15,409 bases of DNA from JASHVB01 sp049522565 (GCA_049522565.1 JBEKNT010000135.1:1-15409), one strand, 5' to 3'. Counted from the first letter of the stretch, positions 1 through 7,838 are shown. Translations and numbers: made by a program. Notes: a model not told the origin generated them from the letters alone.

Positions 1-595
1 GCGAGAAGCGCAGCGCGAAGATGACCAGGGCGAGGACGCCGACCACGGTCCAGATGCCGCGCCAATGGAGGATGTCGCGGAATTCGAGCACGAACAGCGC
101 GCCGACCGGCCACGGCCAGGCGCCACCGATGAACTGCATCAACGCAATGATGCGTCCGCGAATTCGCTTGGGCGCGTATTCCGCGGTGTAGGAGAAGCAC
201 AGCGGTTGCTCGGCGCCGAGTCCGATCCCGGCAATAAACCGGAAGACCAGCAGCCAGGTCAGGTTGGGCGCCCAGGCTCCGGCGATCGTCGCGATCCCGA
301 ACAGCAGGAGGTTGAACTGGTACACCGCCTTGCGGCCGAACCGGTCGGTGAATTCGCCCTGGCCGAGGGTGCCGATGAACAGGCCGATCAGGGTGACGCT
401 GCCGATCGACGCCGCGCCGGCCGCGGTCATGAAGCCACTGTTGATCATGTCGGGCGTCATCGCGCCAAACATCGTGTAATCGATCACGTCGATGAAATAG
501 CCGGAGGCGACGAGTGCCAGCACCCGCCAATGGATCGGCCCCATCGACGCGTTATCCATAGCATCGCCGACATAGGCCTCGATCGTCTGAGCCAT
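1..595 (-). CDS. MFS transporter, N-terminal part (cut by window edge)
   Basis: The first 198 residues of a major facilitator superfamily transporter are visible; the rest lies beyond position 1. After a short cytoplasmic N-terminus there are hydrophobic spans near residues 24-46, 62-79, 92-109, 113-135, 148-170 and 181-197, which is about the first six-helix half. Between spans 2 and 3 the sequence GEFTDRFGRK (80-89) is the MFS motif A (GxxxDRxGRK). AEYAPKRIRGRI (138-149) is the matching loop after span 4. This pattern resembles the metabolite:H+ symporter and sugar-porter branches, so the likely role is inner-membrane import of an organic acid or sugar; the substrate is not readable. The ATG at 595 is preceded by GAGGGGACGG at good spacing. 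It is divergent from the SDR gene, suggesting shared control. Confidence 0.88.
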   Translation of the reverse strand, partial: MAQTIEAYVGDAMDNASMGPIHWRVLALVASGYFIDVIDYTMFGAMTPDMINSGFMTAAGAASIGSVTLIGLFIGTLGQGEFTDRFGRKAVYQFNLLLFGIATIAGAWAPNLTWLLVFRFIAGIGLGAEQPLCFSYTAEYAPKRIRGRIIALMQFIGGAWPWPVGALFVLEFRDILHWRGIWTVVGVLALVIFALRFS

Positions 596-622
596 GAGCG
601 TCCGTCCCCTCTACGGTATGTC

Positions 623-665
623 GCACCCGTTCTGTGCGGGTGCTGCATTGCCGTCGTGATGCAGC
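623..665. promoter_or_regulatory. Two adjacent inverted repeats upstream of the MFS gene
   Basis: GCACCCG (623-629) pairs with CGGGTGC (637-643) across 7 bases. GCTGCAT (642-648) pairs with ATGCAGC (659-665) across 10 bases. Both are perfect, they share two bases, and they lie 28-70 bases upstream of the MFS start inside the divergent MFS/SDR gap. They could be operator sites or alternative hairpins in the MFS leader. No regulator gene lies next to them, so the role is inferred from position and symmetry only. Confidence 0.35.
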
Positions 666-851
666 GCATGATTCGCCCACGCGGCAATACAACCGCTTAG
701 CAGAGCCGGAAGTGCGGGAAAAGAGTACTTCGCCGTTTGTCGATAGAAATGACCGCGCCAACCACGCGAGGAGATTCCACGGCCGCGCCTTGTCCCTAGC
801 CGTATGGAGCTTGACCGGGCCAGCCATGCGCGCACGATTGGCTGCCGAGGT

Positions 852-867
852 CCCGGGCATGCCCGGG
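852..867. promoter_or_regulatory. Perfect 16-bp palindrome upstream of the SDR gene
   Basis: CCCGGGCATGCCCGGG reads identically on both strands and has no spacer. It ends 26 bases before the SDR start codon, just ahead of the ribosome binding site. That is a typical place for a repressor operator or a 5'-leader hairpin. It is longer than random GC-rich palindromes usually are, but no matching second copy was seen. Confidence 0.4.
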
Positions 868-893
868 TCACGACCGGCGGGAGAGCAACGAAC

Positions 894-1673
894 ATGCGCT
901 TGCAGAACAAGATCGGTATCGTCACGGCGGCCGGTTCCGGCATGGGCCGCGCCGGTGCGCTGCGCTTCGCCCGGGAAGGCGCCTCGGTCGGCGTGGTGGA
1001 CCTGAACGGCGACGCCGCCAATGCGGTGGTGCGACAGATCACCGATAGCGGCGGCAAGGCGATCGCGCTCGTCGGCGATCTCACAAGCGACGACTTCGCC
1101 CGCGACATCGTGCGGCAGACCGCGCGGCAATTCGGCGGGCTGGATTTCGTCTGGAACCACGTCGGCACACCGGGCCCCGCGTCGATCGAGGGCATCGACT
1201 GGAAAGACTTCGACTTCGCGATGAACCTCAACGTGCGCAGCGTGCTGGTCACCACCGAGGCGGCCCTGCCGGAGCTGCGCGCCCGCGGCGGCGGAGCGTT
1301 GTTGTTCACGGCGTCCACCTCGGGGCTGGTCGGCTCGCCGTACAGCCCGGTTTACAACATCGCCAAGTTCGGCGTGGTCGGCCTGGTGAAGGGGTTGGCG
1401 AAACGCTACGGCCACGAAAAGATCCGGGTCAACGCGGTCTGTCCCGGCACCACCGACACGCCGATGCTGCGGGTGTTCGTTGCTCGCCCGGACAGCCAGT
1501 TGCCGCCCGGCGAGACGCCGGAGACGCTGGTGGCGAAACGTGGGGGGTTGAATCCGATGCGGCGCGTCGCGCAGCCGGAGGAGATCGCCAATGCGGCGCT
1601 GTTCCTGATCTCGGACGAAGCGTCCTTCGTCAACGGCGTCGCGCTGGCGGTGGATGGCGGCGCGACGGCGTGA
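894..1673 (+). CDS. Short-chain dehydrogenase/reductase (SDR), classical type
   Basis: A 259-residue classical SDR of normal family length, predicted to be a cytoplasmic NAD(P)-dependent alcohol/ketone oxidoreductase. The Rossmann cofactor motif TAAGSGMG is at residues 11-18. An acidic residue, Asp36, ends the second strand (VVDLN) and favours NAD(H). The catalytic residues are Asn in MNLNV (about 111), Ser141, Tyr154 and Lys158 (YNIAK), and CPGTTDTP (183-190) is the usual post-catalytic loop. The C-terminus FVNGVALAVDGG is typical. The NNAG structural motif is replaced by NHVG (88-91). The ATG at 894 follows GGGAGAG; the in-frame ATG at 804 lacks a ribosome binding site and adds non-SDR sequence. 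The substrate is unknown. The divergent MFS gene may import it. Confidence 0.92.
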   Translation: MRLQNKIGIVTAAGSGMGRAGALRFAREGASVGVVDLNGDAANAVVRQITDSGGKAIALVGDLTSDDFARDIVRQTARQFGGLDFVWNHVGTPGPASIEGIDWKDFDFAMNLNVRSVLVTTEAALPELRARGGGALLFTASTSGLVGSPYSPVYNIAKFGVVGLVKGLAKRYGHEKIRVNAVCPGTTDTPMLRVFVARPDSQLPPGETPETLVAKRGGLNPMRRVAQPEEIANAALFLISDEASFVNGVALAVDGGATA

Positions 1674-1736
1674 GGTGGAGGCGGGTGCGGGCCTGCCGAC
1701 CCGATCGTCCTCACCCTCGAGGCTCGCACGTCTCGA

Positions 1737-1762
1737 CCTCTCCCGCACCTGGCGCGGAGAGG
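1737..1762. terminator. CCTCTCC...GGAGAGG hairpin between convergent genes
   Basis: CCTCTCC (1737-1743) pairs with GGAGAGG (1756-1762) around a 12-base GC-rich loop that can pair further. The hairpin directly abuts the TAA stop of the transglutaminase gene (1766-1764) and lies 63 bases after the SDR stop, so it could end both transcripts. There is no long T-run. The stem core is shared with the hairpins near 9889 and 14016 in this window. Confidence 0.45.
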
Positions 1763-1763
1763 C

Positions 1764-2651
1764 TTATTCGCCCGCTGCGGTGATCTCGACCTGGACGTCC
1801 ATCCCCAGGAAATCGTCGGGCTTTCCGGTGAATGATCCGGCCAGCGGGATCGCCTGCTTCGGATCCCGGGTCACCGCCACGCGGATCAGGTTGCGGCCGC
1901 CAACCAGCGCATTGGTCGGATCGAACTCCACCCATCCGGCGCCCGGCAGATAGATCTGCACCCAGGCATGGGTGGCCCCGCCGCCCACCACCTCGCTCGT
2001 CGAGCCGCCGCCGATCAGGTTCTCGTCATACAGGTAGCCGGAGACGAACCGCGCGGCGAAGCCCAGGCTGCGCGCCGCCTCCATCAGGAACAACGTATAG
2101 TCGCGGCAGGTGCCGGTGCCGCTGTCCAGCGTCACCAGCGGGTCCTGGGTGCCCATCTCGTCGCGCGGGTTGTAGGTGAACGCCGCCTTGATGGCCTCGG
2201 TCATCGCCACCAGGATCGCCATCGTGTCGTGGCCGGCCTCGGCCTCCACGAAGCGGCGGGCCCAGGCGTCGATCCGGTGTTCGGGATCGGGATAGTGGCG
2301 CTCCGACGTGCGGCCGAGATCGGCAATTTCATCGGCGTCGTAGCTGAACGGATAGGCGCGCGCGAATTCCTCCAGCGTCACCTCGGCGGCAGGCAGCGGA
2401 TAGTGCTCGAACGTGAAGCACGACTCGACCAGCAGCTCCTTGGCCGGCTCGCAAAAATGCGCCACCGCGACGGAGTTGCCGAACACGTCGTGCATCCAGC
2501 GCACCTTGGCGGCCGGGGAAATGGTCAGGCCGGTGTCGATCAGCCGCAAGTCGTGGCTGTCGCGCGGCCGCATCATCATGCGGTGGTCGCCGAACCGGAC
2601 CGGGTTGGCGTAGCGATAGCGCGTGCGATGCAGGACAGCGAGAATGGTCAT
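1764..2651 (-). CDS. Transglutaminase-like cysteine peptidase, second paralogue of the operon
   Basis: A 295-residue protein with an N-terminal beta-rich domain (about 1-90; LHRTRYRYANPV is the usual opening of the bacterial transglutaminase-like N-terminal domain) and a transglutaminase-like core (about 140-250). The papain-like triad is visible: Cys182 in GTGTCRDYTLF, His228 in ATHAWVQIY and Asp244 in EFDPTN. Family members are peptidases or amide-transfer enzymes. No signal peptide is seen, so it probably acts in the cytoplasm on the product or substrate of the co-transcribed ATP-grasp enzyme. It is the last gene of the three, 43 bases after the first transglutaminase gene. The ATG at 2651 is chosen; a TTG at 2663 would add four residues but has no ribosome binding site. 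The catalytic surroundings (CRDY) differ from the partner (CQDF), so the two are divergent paralogues. Confidence 0.88.
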   Translation of the reverse strand: MTILAVLHRTRYRYANPVRFGDHRMMMRPRDSHDLRLIDTGLTISPAAKVRWMHDVFGNSVAVAHFCEPAKELLVESCFTFEHYPLPAAEVTLEEFARAYPFSYDADEIADLGRTSERHYPDPEHRIDAWARRFVEAEAGHDTMAILVAMTEAIKAAFTYNPRDEMGTQDPLVTLDSGTGTCRDYTLFLMEAARSLGFAARFVSGYLYDENLIGGGSTSEVVGGGATHAWVQIYLPGAGWVEFDPTNALVGGRNLIRVAVTRDPKQAIPLAGSFTGKPDDFLGMDVQVEITAAGE

Positions 2652-2694
2652 CGGGGGTTCCAATCAGGGCGGGCTAACAACCGTCCGGCGGCCT

Positions 2695-3579
2695 TCAGGT
2701 TCCCGTCGCCGCCGGTTCCAGCTCCACGCGCACCGATAGTTCATGCTCCGAGCCACCGAGGATGACACCGCGAAGCGGCGTCACGTCGCGGAAGTCGCGG
2801 CCCCAGCCGAGCACCACATGCTCCTCCTTCACCACGAGATCGTTGGTCGGGTCGAGATCGACCCAGCCATGCTCCGGTCCCAGCCAGCAGCCGACCCAGG
2901 CGTGCGACTGGTCGGCGCCCAGCCGGCGCTTGCCGCCCGGCGGTGGCCGGGTGCGGATGTAGCCGGAGACGTAGCGTGCCGGCAGGCCCAGTCCGCGCAG
3001 GGCGCTGATCATCAGGTGGGCAAAGTCCTGACAGACGCCCTGCCGGCGGGTCAGCACCTCGTGGATCGTCGTCGCCGTCGTGGTGACGCCGGCCCGGAAT
3101 GTGAATTCCCGATAGATGCGCGTGTTCAGCTCCAGCAGACCGGTCAGTGCGGGGCGGCCAGGAGGAAAACTGGGGGCGGCGTAGGCGGCGGCCTCGGCAC
3201 TGGCCGGGACCAATGGGCTGTCGAACAGGAACTCCGCCGCCTGCCAAGCGTCCGGACCGCCGCGGCGCGCGGCGGCGCCCACCGCCTCCCAGGACGGGGT
3301 TGCATCCGGTGGCGGCGGATCGGGAAAGCAGACATCCACCGTCGCCTCGGCGGTCACCGCGAAGGCCGGATGCGCTACGTCGAGGAACAGCCAGGTGACC
3401 GGATTGCCAAAATGGTCGGTGCCGTCACGCCGCCAGGACGCCGCCGGGTCGGTGAGCAATCGGGCGGACAGCACGCGCTGGACCGGCAGGGCCCGCGGCA
3501 GCAGATGCGCCAGGTGCGCGCTGAGGGCGACCGGCGTCTGGTAATCGTAGCTGGTGACGTGATGCACCCGATAGATCAC
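2695..3579 (-). CDS. Transglutaminase-like cysteine peptidase, first paralogue (GTG start)
   Basis: A 294-residue protein with the same architecture as its downstream neighbour: a beta-rich N-terminal domain (about 1-85, opening IYRVHHVTSYDY) and a transglutaminase-like core (about 150-250). The triad is Cys183 in RQGVCQDFAHLM, His226 in DQSHAWVG and Asp243 in DLDPTND. This is the type usually encoded beside circularly permuted ATP-grasp and Alpha-E proteins. Prediction from that context is hydrolysis or transfer of amide/peptide bonds made by the ATP-grasp domain. The GTG start at 3579 overlaps the TGA of the upstream fusion gene in the tetranucleotide GTGA, so translation is probably coupled and the two products made in similar amounts. 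A proline-rich stretch (PDPPPPDATP, 86-95) links the N-terminal domain to the core. Confidence 0.9.
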   Translation of the reverse strand: MIYRVHHVTSYDYQTPVALSAHLAHLLPRALPVQRVLSARLLTDPAASWRRDGTDHFGNPVTWLFLDVAHPAFAVTAEATVDVCFPDPPPPDATPSWEAVGAAARRGGPDAWQAAEFLFDSPLVPASAEAAAYAAPSFPPGRPALTGLLELNTRIYREFTFRAGVTTTATTIHEVLTRRQGVCQDFAHLMISALRGLGLPARYVSGYIRTRPPPGGKRRLGADQSHAWVGCWLGPEHGWVDLDPTNDLVVKEEHVVLGWGRDFRDVTPLRGVILGGSEHELSVRVELEPAATGT

Positions 3580-6092
3580 GCCGCACCTAGCAGCGCCGGC
3601 GCCTCGCCTTCGATCCCGACGACGCTGCGCGCGGTCGGCAGCAGCGCGAAGTAGCGCCGCGACACCCGGTCCGACAGGTCCGCCACCGAGTCGCGCAGCG
3701 CCCGCAGCCGGGGCGGCAGCAGGGTCGCGGCGCGCGCCTGGTCGGGCGCTGCCGCCACGCTGCGCACCATGGCATCGGCCTGCCCCAGCAGCGTCGTGGC
3801 GATGCCGGCCAGCGTGGCATCCTGCGTACCGGCGATCTCGTTCAGCAGGGTCGCGGCGGCGGTAAGCTGGAATGCCAGGCCGCGCGGGTTGCCCGGATCC
3901 GCCAGCATCAGGTCGAGCGCCGGCGCCGGCTGCAGCACGCCCGAGTAGCGGCTGCGATAGGTGATGACGGAATCCCGCAATTCCAGGGCAAGCCGCAGCC
4001 CATGCTCGACCAGCGCCGGCTGCACGTCGGCGCCGGGCAGCTCCAGCGCGCAGGCCAGTTCGTCGGCCACCGCCTGGGCGCGTTCCACCCGCCGGCCCAG
4101 GTCGAGGAACAGCCGGCCGCCGCCGCGCACCATGTTTTCCGCCGCCAGCCCGGCGACGGTCGCCGCGAAGACCAGCACCTGCGACATCGCCGACGCAGCG
4201 GCATCCACCGCCTTGCCGTCCTCGCGCGGGTCGATTTGCTCCAGCGCATCCTCCAGCTCGCGCAGGCCGCGCACCATCACGGCGTGCATCTCCCCGGTGA
4301 CCCGGTCGCGCAACAACCCGGTCATGCGCGACACCCGGCCGATCATGGCGTGGATCGCCCCCCACGCCGCGGCGGCGCGCAGCAGTGCCTCGCAGAGGCG
4401 TGGCAGGCTCAGGCCGGCGATGGTCTCGGCGTTCAGCACGCCGGCCTGGGTCAGGCAGGCGGTCAGCACCTGGAGTTCGGCCAGCTCGTGCGGTGCCGCG
4501 GACGGGCGGGCCACCCGGGTGAGAGCCGCGCGCAGCAGCCGCGCGGCTGCCTCCAGGCGCTCCAGGTAGCGTCCGAGCCAAAAGAAGTTGTCCGCCGCCC
4601 GGCTGGGCAGGTCGCCGGCGGCTCGCCGGATCGCCAGCGCCGCCACCCGCTGCGCCGGCGGTCCGGTGATGTCGAGCGGATCCTGTGCCAGCACCCAGAC
4701 ATCCTTGGCCAATCCCGGCGCGGCGACCGGCCAGGCGGTGGCGCCGTCCGGCAGGGCGCAGCCCAGGCCGCCTTGCATCGCGTGCCACGCCCCATCGGCC
4801 CAGGCCAGGAACAGCCGGATGAGCAACGGACGCGGCATCAGCCGGCCGTCGTCGAGGCACGGCGCGGCGGAGGCGGTGACCGGTGATCGCGCCACGTATT
4901 TTTCCCCCGCGGCGGCGATACGCGCCAGCAGGCCCTCGCGCGCCTGTGGTGACAGCGTGGCGAGGCTGAGCGGGGATGCCGTGCCGTCGAGTGCCGGGCG
5001 CACCAGCCAGGCGTTCGGATCCCGCAACACGGCGTCGCGCGCCGCCGGCCCGTCCGGCCCCGCAGCATCCAGCCAATGGGTTTCCACCCCGGGCAGTGCC
5101 AGTTCCTCCCCCAGCAGGTGGCGGGCAAGCGCGGGCAGGAAGGCGGCGAGGGCAGGGGCCTCCACCAGCCCCGAGCCGGGGTAGTTGACGATGCGCACGC
5201 CGCCGTCGCGGGCGGCTTCCAGCAGTCCCGGCACGCCGACGGCATCCGGCGCCAGCTCCAGCGGGTCGAGCCGGTTGCCATGCTCGCCACGCAGCAGCAC
5301 GCCGATCGGCTGCAAGCCGCGCAGTGTCTTCAGGAACAGCCGCCCCCCGCGCACCGTGAGGTCGCCGCATTCCACCAGCGAACAGGACAGCTCGCGCGCC
5401 AGCAGGACGTGGCCGAACCAGTCCGAATCGCCATGGCCGGGGGTCAGCAGCGCGACGCCGCCCGGGTCGCCGTCGGCCGGCGGCACCAGCCGTTGCAGCG
5501 CGTCCTGCCAGAGCTCGGCGAAATGCTCCAGCGGGCAAAGCAGGTGGGAGGCAAAGATTTCGGGGAGGATGCGGCCGAGCCGGCGACGATTTTCCAGCGC
5601 GTGGGCCAGGCCGTTGGGCCAGCCGGTGCGGTCTGCCAGGACGCGCCATGCGCCGTCGGGGCCGCGCACCAGGTCGGCGGCGTAGAACTGCAACAGCCCG
5701 GAGCGCGGCTGGTCCGCCGCCGCGCAGCAGGGGCGGAGGAAACCGGGGTTGCCGTAGACCAGCGCGGGGGGCAGCACGCCATCGGCGAGCAAACGCTGCG
5801 GGCCGTAGAGGTCGCCCAGCACGGCGTCCAGCAGGCGGGCGCGCTGGATCAGGCCGGCTGCCAGCCGCGCGAAGTCGTCCTGCGGCAGCAGCACCGGGAT
5901 CGGGTCGAAGCGCCAGGGGTCCGGCGGCGCGCCGGGCAACAGGTTGGAGACGCCTTCCTCGGTGGCGATGCGCTCCAGGCGTTGCGCCCGCTCGACCAGG
6001 GTCGCCCGGCCGAGCCCCGTCAGGACCCCAAGCAGGCTCCGCCAGTGCGGGCGGAGCCCTCCCTTGCCATCGACCATTTCGTCCAGCGCCAT
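3576..6092 (-). CDS. Circularly permuted ATP-grasp / Alpha-E fusion protein
   Basis: An 838-residue two-domain protein. Residues about 1-470 are a circularly permuted type 2 ATP-grasp (DUF404/DUF407) ligase: LDEMVDGKGGLRPHW at the start, YGNPGFLRP (113-121), LADRTGWPNG (152-161), TPGHGDSDWFGH (217-228), IVNYPGSGLVE (301-311). Residues about 495-838 are an Alpha-E domain (DUF403), opening LPSRAADNFFWLGRYLERLE and continuing all-helical. ATP-grasp enzymes join a carboxylate to an amine with ATP. In comparative genomics this family, with Alpha-E and transglutaminase-like proteins, is predicted to make an unidentified peptide or peptide tag. The fused form is normal for many alphaproteobacteria. 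It is the first gene of the operon. The start is uncertain: ATG at 6092 is preceded by GGGACAG and fits the family N-terminus; 6077 and 6122 are alternatives, and the open frame extends to 6272. Confidence 0.9.
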   Translation of the reverse strand: MALDEMVDGKGGLRPHWRSLLGVLTGLGRATLVERAQRLERIATEEGVSNLLPGAPPDPWRFDPIPVLLPQDDFARLAAGLIQRARLLDAVLGDLYGPQRLLADGVLPPALVYGNPGFLRPCCAAADQPRSGLLQFYAADLVRGPDGAWRVLADRTGWPNGLAHALENRRRLGRILPEIFASHLLCPLEHFAELWQDALQRLVPPADGDPGGVALLTPGHGDSDWFGHVLLARELSCSLVECGDLTVRGGRLFLKTLRGLQPIGVLLRGEHGNRLDPLELAPDAVGVPGLLEAARDGGVRIVNYPGSGLVEAPALAAFLPALARHLLGEELALPGVETHWLDAAGPDGPAARDAVLRDPNAWLVRPALDGTASPLSLATLSPQAREGLLARIAAAGEKYVARSPVTASAAPCLDDGRLMPRPLLIRLFLAWADGAWHAMQGGLGCALPDGATAWPVAAPGLAKDVWVLAQDPLDITGPPAQRVAALAIRRAAGDLPSRAADNFFWLGRYLERLEAAARLLRAALTRVARPSAAPHELAELQVLTACLTQAGVLNAETIAGLSLPRLCEALLRAAAAWGAIHAMIGRVSRMTGLLRDRVTGEMHAVMVRGLRELEDALEQIDPREDGKAVDAAASAMSQVLVFAATVAGLAAENMVRGGGRLFLDLGRRVERAQAVADELACALELPGADVQPALVEHGLRLALELRDSVITYRSRYSGVLQPAPALDLMLADPGNPRGLAFQLTAAATLLNEIAGTQDATLAGIATTLLGQADAMVRSVAAAPDQARAATLLPPRLRALRDSVADLSDRVSRRYFALLPTARSVVGIEGEAPALLGAA

Positions 6093-6294
6093 TGGGGGAG
6101 GCTGTCCCGTTGCGCCCGCCATCGCAAGTGCGCTGTTGCGGCCGGCGCATGGAAATCGGCCGGCGATCGGTTTTCCCCACCGGCTACACCATTGCGCGAC
6201 GCCGCGGCAGCGCGCGCCATCGTGAGCCTGCGCAACCCGGCCGCATGACAAAATCACCAGTCGAGATCGCACGACTCTGGGAGGAGTTCGTCAC
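6093..6294. promoter_or_regulatory. Divergent promoter region, ATP-grasp operon / membrane protein
   Basis: These 202 bases separate two divergent genes and must hold the start signals of both. I see no convincing -35/-10 pair. A direct repeat GGCCGGCG occurs at 6140-6147 and 6158-6165. A strong ribosome binding site GGGAGGAG (6279-6286) serves the membrane protein. If the ATP-grasp gene starts further upstream than 6092, the gap is shorter. Confidence 0.4.
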
Positions 6295-7623
6295 ATGGCG
6301 GGGCTGTACGGAGCCACGCGGGAGTGGGACCTGGTGGCCGCCGCTGTGGTGCCCCAACGCATGCCCACCGGGCTCGCCACAGGGCTGACGCCGGTTGCGG
6401 CCGCCGCCGTCGCGGCGACGGTTCTGCTGCTGCTGACCACCGGCTTCCGATTCGGTTTTGGCAACCAGGTCCAGGCGATACTCGATACCGCCAGCCGGCC
6501 CCAATTCGCCCGCCTGCCCGATCAGGACTTGCAGCGGATTGTCGCTTTCGTGTGGCCGCTGGAGCGACCGTTCGCCATCGCGGCGAACTCGCATACGATG
6601 GTCCTCGCATGCGGCGTGCTGACGGTGTTCGGCTGCTGCTTCGCCCTGTTGCGTATCATCGCGCGGCTTGCCGCGGCGGATGCGATAGGGCTGGCGGCGG
6701 GCGGGTTGCTGATCGGTATGACCTATCTGGACAGCGGCAGCGCCTGCCTGTCCGGCGATGCCCTCGTCGGCGGCTATCTCGGCGCGACGCAGGTCGCCAC
6801 CGCGCTGGTGGCGTTGTCGCTGGCATGCGCGGTGGACGGGTCGCCGCGCGTGGCGGTGGCTCTGCTCGGCGTGGCGTTCGACATGGAGACGGCGGTGGCG
6901 CTGTGGGGCGTCGTTGGCCTCGCCGGAGCGTCCGTGGCGCTGGCGCGCGACGGTGCGCCGGTTGGGCGGGCCTGGCTAACCGGCGGCGTCTGTGCGCTGG
7001 TCCTGGGTGCGCCGGCGGTGATGTGGTGGGCCAGGGAGATCGCCGGCGGTGGCTTTGCCGGCGACTACGTCGCGTGGCTTGGCGTGGCGCGCCCGGATCA
7101 AATTCTGGCGTGGACCGTGCCACTCGAACGCTGGGTGCTGATGGGGAGCGCCCTGGTGCTGGGTCTGGCGGCCTTCAGCGTGCTCGGATCGGACGCGCGC
7201 GCGACGTGCGGTGCGTTTCTTGGGTTCCTTGCGGTATTCGCCGTCGGCTGCGTGCTGCCGTTGCTGATCGACAACCCGTGGCTGCTGATCCTGCGGCCGA
7301 TGGCGGCCGACACGTTCCTCCAGCTTCTTGCCGCGGTCGCCGCGATTGCCGTCGTGCTGCGCGATCTGCGGGGTGGGGGTGGCGTGTTGCGCGTGGCGTT
7401 GTCGGTGGCGATCGCCGCGTGCCTGCTGCTGCACCGGTATTTGCTGCCGCTGGCGGCTTTGCTGATGCTGACCCGCGCCGCGGCGGCGCATGGCGAACTG
7501 CTGGGTCTCGAACGCCGCATCCGCGACTGCAACCAGGTGACGCTGTGCCGGGTGGCGCTGGCCGTGGTGCTGCTGGCCGGGGTGGCCGGTGGGGTGGTGC
7601 GGGGCGGCTTGCCGCTGCACTGA
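6295..7623 (+). CDS. Multi-pass inner-membrane protein of unknown function
   Basis: A 442-residue, strongly hydrophobic protein rich in Ala, Leu, Val and Gly. About ten or eleven membrane spans can be drawn: near residues 30-50, 100-122, 128-145, 157-180, 184-214, 226-245, 265-283, 290-312, 323-340, 350-380 and 413-433. A longer soluble stretch follows span 1 (about 51-99, with GFGNQVQAILDTASRP and the conserved-looking LPDQDLQRIVAF). This layout, a large first extracytoplasmic loop then many spans, resembles polytopic proteins of the GT-C glycosyltransferase type. No catalytic motif can be named and I do not assign one. The ATG at 6295 has an excellent Shine-Dalgarno sequence eight bases upstream. 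It is single, divergent from the ATP-grasp operon, and followed by 1 kb without a clear gene. Confidence 0.8.
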   Translation: MAGLYGATREWDLVAAAVVPQRMPTGLATGLTPVAAAAVAATVLLLLTTGFRFGFGNQVQAILDTASRPQFARLPDQDLQRIVAFVWPLERPFAIAANSHTMVLACGVLTVFGCCFALLRIIARLAAADAIGLAAGGLLIGMTYLDSGSACLSGDALVGGYLGATQVATALVALSLACAVDGSPRVAVALLGVAFDMETAVALWGVVGLAGASVALARDGAPVGRAWLTGGVCALVLGAPAVMWWAREIAGGGFAGDYVAWLGVARPDQILAWTVPLERWVLMGSALVLGLAAFSVLGSDARATCGAFLGFLAVFAVGCVLPLLIDNPWLLILRPMAADTFLQLLAAVAAIAVVLRDLRGGGGVLRVALSVAIAACLLLHRYLLPLAALLMLTRAAAAHGELLGLERRIRDCNQVTLCRVALAVVLLAGVAGGVVRGGLPLH

Positions 7624-7739
7624 CCGGGCACCATGCGATGCGCGCCGATGCGCAAGGTAAGGTTATCGGTGCTTGTCGCGCTGACGTCGTGGGGCGGGCA
7701 ATGATGCAAGGTCTGAACACGGAGGACGCGGGGAGAGCC

Positions 7740-7838
7740 ATGCAGGGCCGCGGAGACAAATCATGCGCTATGCGCGACGAAGCGATCGCCCCGGCGCGGG
7801 ATTACTGCCAACTGCCCGAACGGCTGGCCTGTCAGTAA
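7740..7838 (+). CDS. Possible 32-residue small protein
   Basis: A short open frame starts with ATG at 7740, preceded by the purine-rich GGGGAGAG about three bases upstream, and ends with TAA. The predicted peptide is polar with three cysteines (KSCAM, DYCQL, ACQ) and no membrane span or recognised motif. The only support is the ribosome-binding-like sequence, and the spacing is tight. It may be chance in GC-rich DNA, since the same frame also stays open through the neighbouring membrane-protein gene. Confidence 0.18.
   Translation: MQGRGDKSCAMRDEAIAPARDYCQLPERLACQ

Noticed and set aside
552..1748. 398-codon open frame on the minus strand
   Set aside because: It lies opposite the well-supported SDR gene, crosses the MFS start, and shows no domain.
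2695..6180. Open frame of 1161 codons on the minus strand spanning the transglutaminase and ATP-grasp genes
   Set aside because: Only its last part (from the GTG at 3579) is real. The upstream part is an Arg/Ala/Gly/Pro-rich shadow of the ATP-grasp/Alpha-E gene in another frame.
6324..7838. 504-codon open frame on the plus strand
   Set aside because: It is a shadow of the membrane-protein gene with the low-complexity Arg/Ala/Gly composition typical of wrong frames in GC-rich DNA.
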